Shown here in pieces: positions 23,851-36,259 of a DNA stretch of 64,000 bases. The position numbers and the translations under genes were made by a program. Under the pieces are notes generated by a model, which searched no databases, was not told where the DNA came from, and saw nothing but the letters and a program-made list of their open reading frames with translations. Positions within the stretch are counted from its first letter, which is position 1, and each line of letters opens with the position of its first letter. This stretch comes from Epiperipatus broadwayi (taxonomy: Eukaryota > Onychophora > Udeonychophora > Euonychophora > Peripatidae): the NCBI GenBank assembly GCA_028023455.1, contig JAQFVV010006737.1:1-64000 (forward strand). The letters run 5' to 3'.

Positions 23851-23924
23851 CTATTTAGCTATTATATTTTTATTACATGGAAACTCTCAATAATACTATG
23901 AATTTATTTATCCATGTTAATATT

Positions 23925-24010
23925 GGCCTTGATAACAGTTTGAAATTCTTGATTATTATTGATATTGGAATTGTTTAAATGTTGGCTGGTTTTTAATAAT
24001 ATATATATAT
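23925..24010 (+). repeat. Repeat family B copy ending in a TA tract
   Basis: Contains TTGATAACAGTTTGAAATTC, TTATTGATATTGG and TTGGCTGGTTTTTAATAATA, then TA repeats and (GT)n. It matches the copy at 43.26 kb. Confidence 0.7.
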
Positions 24011-24119
24011 TTGAGTGTGTGTGTGTTTGTAGGTTAAAAACTTTTTGGTATAGTTGAAATTAATATAATATCTATATTGAACTTCATAAACATGCTAAGA
24101 AATAAAGTAAAATAAACAA

Positions 24120-24325
24120 ACAAACAGGTGGAGAGACAGATAAATAGATAGAAAGATAAATGTTCCAATAGGAAGTTAAAAAAATATATTGGTAGTTAGA
24201 TAGAGAAAATGGTAGGCAAATATATAGATAGGTAGGTAGAAAGATAAATTGTTAGACATATATAAATAAATTAATAGATAAATAGATATAGATAGACAGT
24301 AAGATAGACAGTAGAAAGAGAGAAA
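24120..24325. repeat. Degenerate GATA/GATG-type tract
   Basis: Repeated GATA, TAGG and GACA motifs without a strict period. Confidence 0.7.
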
Positions 24326-24424
24326 AACAATTATATTATTTACTTTTTTCCCAAAATATTAATTTGTTCTCTTTTTCTCAGTTATAGCATTGTACATTTC
24401 AATGACAATAGTTCTAATACACTT

Positions 24425-24607
<183 letters not shown>

Positions 24608-24609
24608 CA

Positions 24610-24935
24610 AGACACCTCATATACATCCCATTCAAAAATACCTTTTTACATCTTTTAATTAATCATAAGATTCTCTGCCAGTTCTTCATACTGAATATGA
24701 ACTTAAGAACAGGAATGATGTAAATAATTTTGATAAGGTAAAGAGAAGTAAAAACACATTTTAAAATATTCTTTAGTTTTAAAAACGATTATATTTTTTA
24801 GATAGCTATATCCTAGACAATTCTTTGTCCTTTAAAATAATTAATCAATAATTGAATATCTAGCTATTCTTATCCAGATATTATAACCAAAAAGGAAAAA
24901 AAAATCTTTCATCTGACAAAAATATTTGATAAGTA
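24610..24935. other. AT-rich sequence without recognised features
   Basis: No gene or repeat was recognised. Confidence 0.45.
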
Positions 24936-24951
24936 ATGACTTTAGATGTTA

Positions 24952-25148
24952 AACCACTAAACATCACATGATCACTATTTCTTATATTAGCTGCAGTGCT
25001 CTCAGATCCAAAACTCCACACTAATGAAGATAAACTACTCTGGGAATATTGGATGAGTAGGTACTAGATAGGGATTATATGCACAAGCCTTCTGACATCT
25101 ATTGATTACTCTGTTTGGCACTGAGTGGCATTACTGCATGGAGAGTTT
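24952..25148 (-). mobile_element. Foldback family F, single-arm copy with 14-15-bp TSD
   Basis: Flanked by the direct repeat TGACTTTAGATGTTA (24937-24951 and 25149-25163). Inside are the outer block AACCACTAAACATCACATGA and one complete arm: GCAGTGCTCTCAGATCC, then ATATTGGATGAGTAGGTACT, CATCTATTGATTACTCTGTT and GGAGAGTTTT. The opposite arm present in the other copies is missing. The long target duplication differs from the 7-bp one of the 53.4-kb copy. Confidence 0.7.
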
Positions 25149-25390
25149 TGACTTTAGATGTTATTTGTGTATGGACTCCATAGCAACATTTCCCATAATG
25201 CAGTAAAAATTTAGACATATTTTTCTTTTTTTCTTCACTTCATGTTAATTTAAATAAAATAGAAAAAATAAACAAAACTTCAGATTTGATAGACTTCATA
25301 TATATTTGCCAACATTACTATGTGCAAATAATTGTGATATTATTCTTTTCATATCATTATAAATTAACCATGTATGGTTTAGAATAATGG

Positions 25391-25391
<1 letters not shown>

Positions 25392-25454
<63 letters not shown>
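25392..25454. repeat. (TA)n microsatellite
   Basis: Pure TA repeats, about 63 bp. The surrounding 25164-26010 shows nothing else recognisable. Confidence 0.95.
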
Positions 25455-25457
<3 letters not shown>

Positions 25458-26008
25458 CTATAGACTCTGAGATCAACATTCCATCTTGTATTTTCTGGTT
25501 CTCAGACATCATCAAATCTTCTGAGTAAATATGCATTTAATTATTTATTACTGATAGCACTAGAGCTGTCAACCACAGATTAATAAAATTATAGTGTAGT
25601 AGTAAAACAAATGTAACATCTTTAATATAAGATTTAAAAAATGGGTTTCAGATCTTGTGAACTAAAAACACAAAAATATTTTTATGATCAATATATTTTA
25701 TTTAATACTAATTCAGATATTTAAAAAATATAACCATTTTATGCAATATAATATTAGTCTGTGCATATTATGTTACTATACTTTTATACATCTTTAGAAT
25801 ATAGTTGTTTTTTTAACTAGATGTTTTACACTACCTATAACATTTTGTTGTGGGAATTTTTGTCAATTACCATAAAATGGAAATAAATATATTTCATCAT
25901 GTTATTTTTTGTATATATATAAATAAATAACATCTAAATAAATCATTTGACAATAAATATACTAATGTAAAAAAAGCTTTATTTGGTAATACTTTATCTT
26001 ATTTAGTC

Positions 26009-26010
<2 letters not shown>

Positions 26011-26081
<71 letters not shown>
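26011..26081. repeat. (TA)n microsatellite
   Basis: Two TA tracts separated by a single TCTA interruption. Confidence 0.95.
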
Positions 26082-26084
<3 letters not shown>

Positions 26085-26085
<1 letters not shown>

Positions 26086-26680
26086 TCAGAAGGTAATATG
26101 CCTTCAGCATGCACTCTTTAATCATGTTAATAACTTACTGATGTTATAGTGATTATGCAGGACCCTCTCAAACCCAAATGCAAAATAGAAACTTTTAAAA
26201 TATATCACTGTCTTACCTTTGCACCTAAATGTAATTATATAAGCCAATCTAAAGATTTTCAGAATGAGAGCATGAAGATTTAATCTTCTTAACTTTATGC
26301 CTATTACCTCATTAATGTATAGTTAAACCTGAGTGAAATTTTCAAATTTATAATGCTAAATATTAGATGATGTTAGAATCAATTTAATCACAACATAATT
26401 TATAAGTGCATTTTTCATTAATAATTCTTAATCAGAAAAAAAATTAGCCTTCGATAAGTGATGTGTAATAATGTTATTAATTTGTCAATGTTATAGCAAA
26501 TATACAGAAAACTCTCAAATCCAATCCCAAGATAGAGACTTTTAAAAGATAGGAGCAGCCATTTGTATTTATATATCCTGAATGATCAGTGTAACATCAG
26601 CAAATCAGTAATATGATTAAGCAATGCATGTCAAAGACTGATTAGCTTCTGATTAAGAATTGCTAATGGTAACTGTATTT
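26085..26680. mobile_element. MITE-like inverted repeat plus a third related copy
   Basis: The segment at about 26420-26500 (CTTAATCAGAA, then ATGTTATTAATTTGTCAATG) is matched in reverse complement at about 26590-26672 (CTTAATCAGAAGCTAATCAG on the minus strand). Together they form an element of about 255 bp with arms of about 75 bp. A third, direct copy of one arm starts at 26085 (AATCAGAAGGTAATATGCCT) and shares further sequence (CCCTCTCAAACCCAA vs ACTCTCAAATCCAA). No ORF. Confidence 0.55.
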
Positions 26681-27020
26681 GTAAATTATGTTTTTATTAA
26701 TATATAATAAAAATGATTAAACTTCTAGATGTAAATATTGTCAGTTTATAATAAGATTTGTATATTTTTTATATAGAACTGAGCCCTAATAAAACAAAGC
26801 AAACAGAGAATTAAAACTTAGATTAGCAAACTGAAAATATATCATTCAGCAGGGAATCTGGCAAATAAGTACAATTATTGGATAATAAGATTTCAGTTTG
26901 CCAATTTAATTTTTGTTTAGATGCTTGCTTATATCATGGCTACATTTTAATTAAAAAGATGCATGGAAAGTCTCACTAAAATGTAGATTTATATATATAT
27001 GATTATTTACTAGCAAAAGT

Positions 27021-27054
27021 TATATATATATATATATATATATATTATATTTTT

Positions 27055-27092
<38 letters not shown>
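27021..27092. repeat. (TA)n with internal T run
   Basis: TA repeats broken by TATTATATTTTTTTTTT. It adjoins an inverted family B copy. Confidence 0.95.
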
Positions 27093-27094
<2 letters not shown>

Positions 27095-27190
27095 TTAAAA
27101 CAATCAATACTAAACATTACTAATATCAATAACAATCAATAATTTCAAACCTATCTAAAGGCAACCTCCTTTTAACAATAAAGGTGGAAT
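27093..27190 (-). repeat. Repeat family B, inverted copy next to (TA)n
   Basis: The minus strand reads CTTTATTGTTAAAAGGAGGT, TGCCTTTAGATAGG, TTTGAAATTATTGATTGTTA and TTGATATTAGTAATG, and then runs into the TA tract. TA repeats border it on both sides. Confidence 0.7.
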
Positions 27191-27199
27191 ATATATATA

Positions 27200-28810
27200 T
27201 ATATAATGTTTCTTAGTTTTGGGGTTTTAGCAGAATAATAATGGAATCTATTATTTAACAGATATCTTGTACTGCTTCTTTTTTTACTTATTGATTTTTT
27301 TAATGCTACATTTAAAATTTTTTTAACAAAATTTATACTGCTTCTTCTATTTCAGACTTAGTATTAAAGACTCTTTAAATTTATTTAACTACTATTTTAA
27401 TTTTTTAAAAATTGAGTCTATTACAACCATCTTTGCTATCTATTGGTAAATTAAAAAAAATCGTGAGAATATATCCAACGCAATTACTTTAAAATTATGT
27501 TCTACTAGGGTATTTATTTATCTTTTTTATATCAAATTCATGCTATTTATTTAACTATTTGGCAGATTATTTCTATATTTATTTGATTATGACTTAAAAT
27601 AATATTGTTTATTTTTACTTTTTTTTATTTAGTTAGTTTTAAAATAAATTTTGTTGATAACACAAATATAATAAACAACAAAAGTAATTTCACAATGTGA
27701 GCAATAAAAATACACTTTTATCTAATTGCAAAGCAGAAATAACTCTCCCACTGAGATAGTTAGAAGTTATGATTATTTATTTATTATTATACTTTTACAT
27801 TAAATAGCACATTATTGTTAATTACATAATTAGATTTAAAAAATGCTTTTAATATATAAACTAGTTTACATAATTACTAAATTATTGTATATATATGAAG
27901 GATCAAAAGTTACATCCTGAAATATTACAATACGTTACTACATAATTAATTTGTTAATTATTTTATTAATACAATTTCATTTTAATAATTGTGGTCAGTA
28001 ATTTTTAAAAATACATAAATTAAATTTTGTAAATAGTTCTAAACAATTTTTTTTAAAAAAAAAAAACAACATTCTGTAAATATTAAGCCTAATTACAAAA
28101 AATGATCTTATTATTTTTTTTTTTATTTTACTAATAAAGCTAACTTAAACATTTAAAATGAGTTCCTGTTTCCTTAAACCATTTTTATTATAAAAGTTTA
28201 ATTAAAAACCTAACTATTAAAATATAATTGTCTTAATTATACCAAAATTATTTTCATATTGCATTAAAGTAATTTTGATATTAAAGTAACTTTTCGTTAA
28301 TTATTAACTAACAAGTAACTTATCATGTTAATGCTACATATTAATAAAATCTGGAAAACACTTTCAATTCAAAATTACCATTTCTACGTGTGTTTTTTTT
28401 TTTAATTTTAAAAATAAATTTTTATTTCTTCATTATAAATTCAAGTTCTTATAAAAATTAGGCAGTTTATTATATTATGGTTATTAATTTATTGGTATTT
28501 ATTGAATGTTTTTCATAAGTATTTGAGTTAATTATATTGCAACAGTATTACATATTTAAACATTAAACTGTGAGTGTATATATAAATTCGTGTGTTTGTA
28601 ATTTTGGATTTATTATGTAAATAATCAAATGATGTTATTACATCTTCAACATTCTTATATTTAATAAATTGATATGTCTCTGCAAAAGAATCAATTTCCA
28701 TTATTAGATTCAGATGCACCTAGAAATAACAAGTTTCTTAATAAAAGTGACAGTTAAAACATTCCTGATGAAAATTGTCATTATATATATATATATATAT
28801 ATTATAGTAA
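27200..28810. other. AT-rich sequence without recognised features
   Basis: A and T runs (28050-28068, 28114-28124) and a short TA tract at 28784-28803. ORFs at 28528-28719 and 28710-28946 on the minus strand and 28714-28980 on the plus strand overlap one another and part of a MITE. None resembles a family. Confidence 0.45.
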
Positions 28811-28820
28811 ATTTACAACT

Positions 28821-28988
28821 CAACCAGACTAGCCAAAAAATGAGCTCTAAAATAACCAATGGTTTCACTGCTACAAGAAGATTTCTCAAGTGTAAAAGAC
28901 TACAAAATAACAACATATTTATACTAAACATTATCAACAATTCCATTGGTTGTGCTTTAGAGTTTATTTTCTTTGACTAGTCTGGTTG
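28821..28988. mobile_element. 168-bp MITE with about 45-bp inverted ends
   Basis: The left end CAACCAGACTAGCCAAAAAA and the complement of the right end CAACCAGACTAGTCAAAGAA continue in parallel through GCTCTAAAATAACCAATGG / ACTCTAAAGCACAACCAATGG. The core is non-coding. The foldback element at 28997 starts only 8 bp further on. Confidence 0.65.
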
Positions 28989-28996
28989 ATTTTAAA

Positions 28997-29436
28997 TAGG
29001 CAAAACTCTCTCCATACAGGAATGCCACTCAAAGCAAGCAGAGTAATAAACGGATGTCAAAAGGCTTGTGCAGAAAATCCCTATTTAGTGCCTACTCATC
29101 CAATATCCCCAAACTAGTTTCTGGTGTATGGCCTTTTTCTGCAAAGAGCCTTGGATCTGAGAGCACTGCACCTAGTGGAACTGAGAGTACTGCACCTATC
29201 TAGATGCAGTGCTCTCAGATCCAAGCTTTCTCACTGATGAAGGCCATAAGTCAGAAACTAATTTGGGGATATTGGATGAGTAGGTACTATATAGGAATTT
29301 TATAAACAAGCCTTCTGGCATCTATTGATTACTCTGTCTTGCTTTGAGTGACCCTACTGTATGGAGAGAGTTTGCCTGTTTTAACAACAGTTATGAGCTA
29401 GCATGGGAAATAGTGATCATGTGATGTTCTGTTTGA
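28997..29436. mobile_element. Foldback family F copy with about 180-bp arms
   Basis: The left arm starts TAGGCAAAACTCTCTCCATA and ends with GGATCTGAGAGCACTGCACC near 29172. The right arm starts GATGCAGTGCTCTCAGATCC near 29203 and ends GGAGAGAGTTTGCCTG at 29378. The arms are near-complementary over their length, leaving a loop of about 30 bp. The outer block TTTTAACAACAGTTATGAGC plus GATCATGTGATGTT follows the right arm, as in the 53.4-kb copy. No ORF. Confidence 0.75.
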
Positions 29437-29529
29437 GTTGTGAATTTAGTGTAATTTTGATTATTTTATTGACTAGTTTAGCTTTAGATTTTTAATGTAT
29501 ATATATATCATCATCATCATCATCATTAA

Positions 29530-31390
29530 CCATTATCAATCCACTGCAGGATGAAGGTCTCTCCAAGTTTAATCTGTCTTCTCTGATCTTTAGCTTCTCT
29601 TTTCCACAACACCCCTGCACATTTTCTTATTTCATCCATCCATCTCACATGTGGTTTCTTTCTGGGTCTTTTACAATCTCTTGGAATCCAGTTTAAAATT
29701 TCAATTGTCCATCAATTATCATTTCTTCTAGCAATATGTCCAGCCCAACTCCATTTCAATCTTTTAATTTTTTCAATAATTCAGTAACACCTGTTTGTTG
29801 TCTTACCCATACATTGCGTTTTCGATCTCTTCTTGTTACTCCGAACATACATCTCTTCATACTCCTTTGAGTAGTCTGAAGTCTCTGTATTGCTCTTCTA
29901 TTAAGTGTCCAAGTCTCAGATCCATAAGTAAGAACTGGTAAAACACATTTGTTAAAAACCATTCTTTTCAAACACATAGGCATATTTCCTTTTAGTATCA
30001 AGTTATTTCTACCAAAAGCACTCCAACCAAGTTTAATTCTATGATTAATTTCCTCCATTATGTTTCCATCTGTATTAATAATCTGACCTAGGTATTTGTG
30101 ACTGTTAACTTCTTCTAATTCTTCATAATCAATCTTTATTTTCATATTTTGAGCAAATCGATTAAACATTACTTTAGTCTTTTTAACATTTATCTTTAGT
30201 CCTACTTTTCTACTTTCATCTGCTAACTCCTGCAACATTTCCTGCAGCTCTGAAGCATTATTTGCAAAAACAACTACATCATCTGCAAAATCTAAATGAC
30301 TTAAATACTCTCCATTTACTTTCATTCCTTTAGTTTCCCATTTTAATCCACAAAATACTTCTTGCAGCACTGCTGTAAAAAGTTTTGGAGATATGGAGTC
30401 ACCTTGCATTACACCTTTCTCAATGTTGATTTTTCTGGTATCATTATGTAATCTAATTGTTGCTGTTGCATTTTTATAAATATTCTTTAAAATATGACAA
30501 TATCCTGGATCTATACCTTGATGATCCAATGCTTTAATCACTGAAGAAATGTGTATAGAATCGAATGCGTTTTCATAATCTACAAATCCAAAACATAATG
30601 ACAACTCATATTCATTTGTACTTTCTATGACTTCTCTCAATACCTGGATATCATCTATTGTACTAAAACCCCTTTTACTTCCAGCTTGTTCTCTTGGTTG
30701 GTGGAAATCCAAAGTTCTCTGTAGATGAGTTGTAATTATCTTGGTAAAAAATTTATATAAAACTGATAAAAGGCTGATAGGTCTGTAATTTCTAATATCT
30801 TCTTTATCACCTTTTTTAAATATTAATATTATTACTGCATTCTTCCAATCTACCGGTACATCTTTATCATTTAGACATTTGGTATATAACTTTGCTAAAA
30901 TTGTTTCTATTTCTTCACCTCCTTCTTTTAATATATCAATTATAATTCCATCATTTCCTGGAGCCTTTCCTTTCTTCATACAATTAATTGCATGTCTCAC
31001 TTCTTCATTTAAAATTCTGGGCAATTCAGAAGATGTAATAGATATAGGAGGTACATGTTCTTTATTACTATATAATTCTTGATAAAAATCTTCTACCAAT
31101 TTCATGATGTCATCTCTCTTTTTAGTAATAATTCCATCTTTTTTTCTTATTGCAGATATAAATTTCCTACCAATACCAAAATGTTGTTTAACATTCTTGA
31201 GACTTTTATTTTCTTCTACAGCTTTCCTTGCTATTTCACAGTTATGCTTTCTTATATCATTTTCAACTTTTTTCTGTACCATTTTACAAAATTCGAGATA
31301 TTCAATTCCTTTTAATACATCATTTTTGTATAACTTCATATTCCTTCTTTTCTTCATAAATTCTCTAGTCTCAGTAGATTTTTATTAATC
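29530..31390 (-). pseudogene. RTE LINE reverse transcriptase region (broken)
   Basis: The 533-codon open segment 29756-31357 carries reverse transcriptase motifs in order: NYRPISLLS (residues 190-198), FVDYENAFDS (258-267), KGVMQGDSISPKLF (314-327) and FADDVV (357-362, catalytic Asp pair), followed by thumb sequence. The frame continues upstream of its first Met (TETREF) and joins the endonuclease frame after a 1-base slip near 31385. At the 3' side another slip near 29770 leads into SWAGHIARRND, interrupted by a TGA where the family has Arg. It ends with FILQWIDNG just before the TGA repeats. All in one original ORF with the endonuclease. Confidence 0.9.
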
Positions 31391-32455
31391 AATTGCTGCT
31401 TATTTCTACCAGCTATCTTTGTTGCAGTTTTTAAAAGTGTATCAGTTATTTTCATATTAATTTCATTCAAATCTGAATCATGTTCAAAATCTCCTAACAC
31501 TTGAAACCTATTTGTAAGTTCTAATTTAAATTCATTAGAATGTTTCTGAAGATTATGAATATCAACTGTAAATATTGTCTTTCTCAATAATTTTTGTCTC
31601 TCTAGTTTTACATTAACACGTAACTTACACCTTACTAATTGATGATCACTTCCTGTGTTAAATTTATTAAGAACATTACAACCTTGAAATATGTATTTCC
31701 TGTTAGTCAAAATATAATCCAATTCTGCTGTACCTTCATTTGGATGCTTCCATGTCCATTTCCTTTTAACATTTTTCTCAAAAAATGAATTCATAATATA
31801 AAGTTTTTCTTTTTCTGCAAACTCCACATGTCTATGTCCTCTCTCATTTCTATTACCATAACCAAAATTACCTACAGCAATTTCATCTTTCATTTGTCTA
31901 CCAATTCTAGCATTAAAGTCTCCCATAACAATTTTAAAATGTTGTTTACTCTGATCAAAAGCCTTTTGTACATCCATATAAAAATCTTCTACTACTTCAT
32001 TACTACGAGAACTTGTTGGGGCATAAACCTGAATTATATGCATTTGGTATCTGCTATTAAGTTGTATAACTAATCTTGCAACTCTGTCCAATACACCATC
32101 AATCTCCACAATATTGTTCTTCCACTTTTTATTTATAATGAATCCTACTCCACTTGTCAATAGGTGTGCCTTTATAATAGAGTATATGTCCACTTTTTAA
32201 ATCAATTGTTTCTTCACTTTTTCTTCTAACTTCACAAAGTCCAATAATGTCCCATTTAATATAAGACAATTCTTCTTCTATTTCTTGCAATCTTTCTTCA
32301 CTTGAAAGTGATCTGCATTTGTAAGTACCTAAATAAAAAGTCGTCATCAAATGGCAGCCTGGGTCCACAATCAGGTGATTCTTAGCACTCTCCGCTTTCA
32401 GCCACCAACTGCTGCCTTGGTTGGTGACTTTACAGCCTCGTGGAATAAGGGCCAT
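31354..32455 (-). pseudogene. RTE LINE apurinic-like endonuclease region (frameshifted)
   Basis: The first segment (32129-32455, 108 codons) starts at an ATG and has LGTYKCRSL near residue 42 and the conserved GLCEVRR, with the catalytic Glu at about residue 75. A frameshift near 32155 moves the reading to the 31354-32193 frame. There YAPTS (residues 57-61), MGDFNARIG (90-98), ELDYIL (157-162) and SDHQLV (182-187) give the Asp/Asn and Asp-His residues of the exonuclease-endonuclease-phosphatase fold. In LINEs this domain nicks target DNA to prime reverse transcription. Similar copies in animal annotations are often labelled craniofacial development protein 2-like. Confidence 0.9.
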
Positions 32456-32802
32456 GCTTTATTTTTGTCTGTCATAATTGTATATATGTATTGGAAAAAT
32501 ATTTATCATTTACACAAACATTCATTCTGCCTTATCAGGCACTGAGAAGAAAGACCATGGTGTTTCTTGATCTTAAACTCAGAGGTAAAAAACCAATAAA
32601 CTCACCACGTTGGCTAATGCGTGTTGGTGAGCAGCCCATCCATGTGCATATACTATATGAATAATCACATAGTAATAACAGCTGCAACGACAAGAACGTA
32701 TGGAGTGGACATTAGGAATTTGCCCTGCTCGGTTCCTTTAAGGCCTCCAAGAGGAATCAAAGAGTCTCCTTTCAGTTAATAGCAAACTCCTTTCTGCAGC
32801 CT

Positions 32803-32882
32803 ATATATATATATATATATATATATATGCAGCCTATATATATATGATATACATTTATATATATATATATATATATATATAT
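32803..32882. repeat. (TA)n tracts with duplicated spacer
   Basis: Two TA tracts separated by GCAGCCTATATATATATGAT; TGCAGCC and GATATACATTTA each occur twice. This shows slippage duplication at the 5' edge of the LINE. Confidence 0.85.
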
Positions 32883-32889
32883 GATATAC

Positions 32890-34495
32890 ATTTAGCCGAG
32901 TATTTTAAAATATAGAACAAGTAATTCCTTTTTTCCTTATAAAAAATGATTTAAAAGTAAGAAAGATATAAAAGAAATGAATATGCTTTGTTCAAGATTG
33001 AATAGATTTTAAAAAGAAAGTAAAAATGAAGTGTATAAAATTATTTAAATGTCAGTACTATATTCAAAAGAGTGAAAATATATATATATACATTATTTAT
33101 TTGTAGGTTATTTTTACATAATTATTTAACAAAAAAGGTGATTGAGTTCTAAAAAGTAAAAAGTAATCAAGATAAGTCAGAAAACTTATAAGGTTTGATT
33201 AGAACAGTTGTTGATGGGGAGAGATTATTACACAGACTTAGAAGGATTTTGAGAAGCCGATTTCAAAGAAATGAGAATATATTATAGATACGAGTATGTG
33301 TTTCTAAATGTTTCACTAAAATATATTTCAGTAGTCTAAATTTTAAGTGCAGGACAAAAATATAACACTTCATCATCAATGAAAATAGTTGTCATTATAT
33401 ATACCAATTTATTATAGATAATGATTTGAACTGATTTAAATTATTTTTTAAAAGTTTAATAAACTCTTAGCTATCAATGGGTGAACTATTTTTTCATATA
33501 TACTAAACTTTTTCTGACTTTATAACATCACTTAAAAAATATTTGAAGCAAAATAATATTTTTTTTTCTTCAAAAGTTAATATTTACATAAATAAAAGGA
33601 TAATTTAATATTTATTTTAAAATCATTTTAAACAACAAAAAATCAATTACGGAAAATTCATTGCTAAAAATCATAAAGTTAAAGGCTAAATAAACATTAA
33701 ATTTTAATAAATATTCGTTTTCATAGCCTTAAGTAGAATATAATTTCTTAAAATTTATTCTTCTTAGTAAATATATTCATATATAAGGCATAATGCTCAT
33801 TTAATTAATTGCATCTTAATGATGTAAATAGTTAATTAAATGTCATGATGTAACTCTAAACTTAAAATAATAAAACAAATTTTATAATAGCATAGAATGC
33901 AATGTCACCTACTACTGATAATCAAGTATTATAACTTGATCATAGTATTTTTTTAATTGTTTTGCTAATCCACAAGCAACGAGTCAAGTATTAAAGTACA
34001 ATAGAAGAAGACGATTGAAAAATTAAAATTTTATAATAAATTCCATATTTGGATTAATATTTTTTATCTAAAACACATTTAAATTGAGTAAATGGGTTTG
34101 AAGATTTTTTTTTTTTAAATAACATCAATTGTAGATTATTAAATTTAACTTTTCAAAAGTTAATAATACAGACAAACATTATCTAGCAAACTTAACTACA
34201 TATATCCCAAAGACACTAATCATTGATTCAAACCATTCATACACGTACATATAGAAAATATATTTGAAAATTTTTATTTTAAAAATTTTGGATTAATATT
34301 GTCCAATTATAAATAAAACTATTTAATATGTTATTCAGAATGAAAAATACCTTATATGGATAACATACTATGGTAATTGTGCAGTAGCTGGTCTACAAAG
34401 CTTGACAGGCATTTTTTTAAATTATATAATTTCAGGGGTTTAAAGTAGTATTTTAAATTAAATGGCCAACAAAAAGTAGTTATATTTAATATTTA
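32890..34495. other. AT-rich sequence without recognised features
   Basis: No gene or transposon was recognised. Confidence 0.45.
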
Positions 34496-34497
34496 TC

Positions 34498-34654
<157 letters not shown>

Positions 34655-35283
34655 ACATTTCTGAAAATTTTAATTTTTCCATTTTATTTCTTATTATTTT
34701 TTTGTATTAAGTCAACTTATTAATATATATAATACAAATATAAAGTATTATATCATGACCTTTACAGAAACCTTCAACTTATTAATATAAAAATAAGAAA
34801 AAATACAAAATGTTGAATAGATTTTATTATTGCTTTAATATATATATAAATAGATATCTGTATTTATACTTTATATTTAGCTTTTATTTATTATTGTTAA
34901 TTATAATTAATTATAATATTTGTACTTTATTTTTTATTAGATCGAGAATGGTTTTTATTTTTTTCACTTGCAACTTACTATGCACTTAACAAATTCTTGC
35001 AGGCCCATGAAACTGTATAATTAAAAAAATGATTGCCAAAATTGGTAGAATGAATAATGTATAAGCGCCTAAGGTACTACATATAGGTTATCAAAAACTG
35101 ACAGGCTAATTATCTCCTTCATAGGAAGTGAATATTATACCATTCTATAATCACTTTCTTTGTTTTATGATGGGAGAATTGACATTCACAGAATTAACAG
35201 TTTTTTTTTCTGAAATCTTAATTCTTTGTTAAAAAATTGCTACTTGGATAGTGAAATAGAGTAGAATTGGCTACATTAAGTTG

Positions 35284-35970
35284 TTACATTGGTTATAAAC
35301 CTTCAGCAGTCTGAATAACATTTTCAATATCCACATGATTAAAATTCTAAATTTTGGTCATGAAAGATGAAAACATTAAAGTCTAAATTTTCAAACTTAT
35401 CAAAGTTAGGTTAGAAGATAGCTTTGTAAATAGTATATAAATATTTGTTGTTGATTTTTTTAAATTTTTTAACAAATGTAGTAAATAGGAATATCACAGT
35501 TTAATAATCAAACTACTATTTGCTTAAATAATAATAGACTAATAGTGTTGTTACTTGTAAATTGTAACATTCATTTTTCAAAATGCTAATAATATCACTA
35601 TGCCAATTTTTTTTAGCAATCTATCAGTGTAATTTTATACTGATCATTTATCTAACACCTAGAAATATTTCATCCTTTGATGAAAACTGTTATATGGAGA
35701 TACTTATTACATAAAAAATTGTAACATTGTTTAATAAATATTCAACAGTCTGAAAAAAAGGATGCAATGACTTTATAAATTAAAATCCTAGATTGTAGTA
35801 CTAGAAGATGATTACCTTAATCACTACACCATCAGACTCAACAAAGATAAATTAGAACATGTCTTTATAAATATTACACAATTTTTTGTTGTTGATTTTT
35901 AAATTTTTTACAAAAGTGATTAATAGGAACATCACCCCTTGTTAATCAAACTACTACAAGCTTAACAAAT
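35284..35970 (+). repeat. Diverged direct duplication, period about 430 bp
   Basis: Segments from 35284 and 35717 share TACATTG, CAGTCTGAA, a TTTGTTGTTGATTTTT block, AATTTTTTA-ACAAA, AATAGGAA-ATCAC and AATCAAACTACTA in the same order. The second unit also holds a tRNA-like fragment that is absent from the first. Confidence 0.5.
35781..35845 (-). repeat. Degenerate tRNA-like SINE head
   Basis: The minus strand has TGGTGTAGTGATTAAGG, 10 of 11 positions of the Pol III A-box pattern TRGYNNARNNG. About 30 bases later there is a weak B-box-like AATCTAGGATTT. Probably a decayed SINE fragment. Confidence 0.35.
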
Positions 35971-35989
35971 AATTTACTAGCTGTGGAGT

Positions 35990-36255
35990 GGAATGGTTTG
36001 AAGCTTTCCATTAAATTATGAAGATTGGCTATCTTAATATAAGCTGAGCTTTGATTGTATATATGTGTGAAGATGATAATCTGGATCAACTGATGAGTGC
36101 TTGTTTAGCACAAATTACGAACATTGGTGATTATTATCTTTTCGACATGTTTGTGATCAAGTGCATCAGCGTTACGAGATAGCATGGATCATTGAGGGTC
36201 ATGTGAAAGTCTGAGTTCAAACTCCCTATATATTACATATATAAGTGAGGTATAA
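35990..36255 (+). repeat. SINE-like repeat family A, copy 4
   Basis: Same blocks as the other copies, including CTATCTTAATATAAGCTGAG, GGATCAACTGATGAGTGCTT, GTGCATCAGCGTTACGAGAT and GAGTTCAAACTCCC. The A-box-like region here retains the best D-arm look. Confidence 0.7.
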
Positions 36256-36259
36256 AAAA

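Larger units (their letters stand above)
29509..32800 (-). mobile_element. RTE-type LINE, near full length, inactivated
   Basis: One minus-strand element runs from about 32800 to 29509. It has a GC-richer 5' region (32470-32800), an endonuclease segment, a reverse transcriptase segment and a very short 3' end closing in (TGA)n (29509-29526). This order and the TGA-type tail are typical of the RTE clade. Visible damage is one frameshift near 32155, one near 31385 in an A run, one near 29770 in an A-rich run, and a TGA stop at 29712-29714. The rest of the frame is intact, so it died recently. No clear target duplication: TA tracts adjoin both ends. A 5'-truncated copy is at 57.6 kb. Confidence 0.9.

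Noticed and set aside
30879-31388. Plus-strand ORFs opposite the LINE
   Set aside because: Shadows of the minus-strand reverse transcriptase and endonuclease frames.
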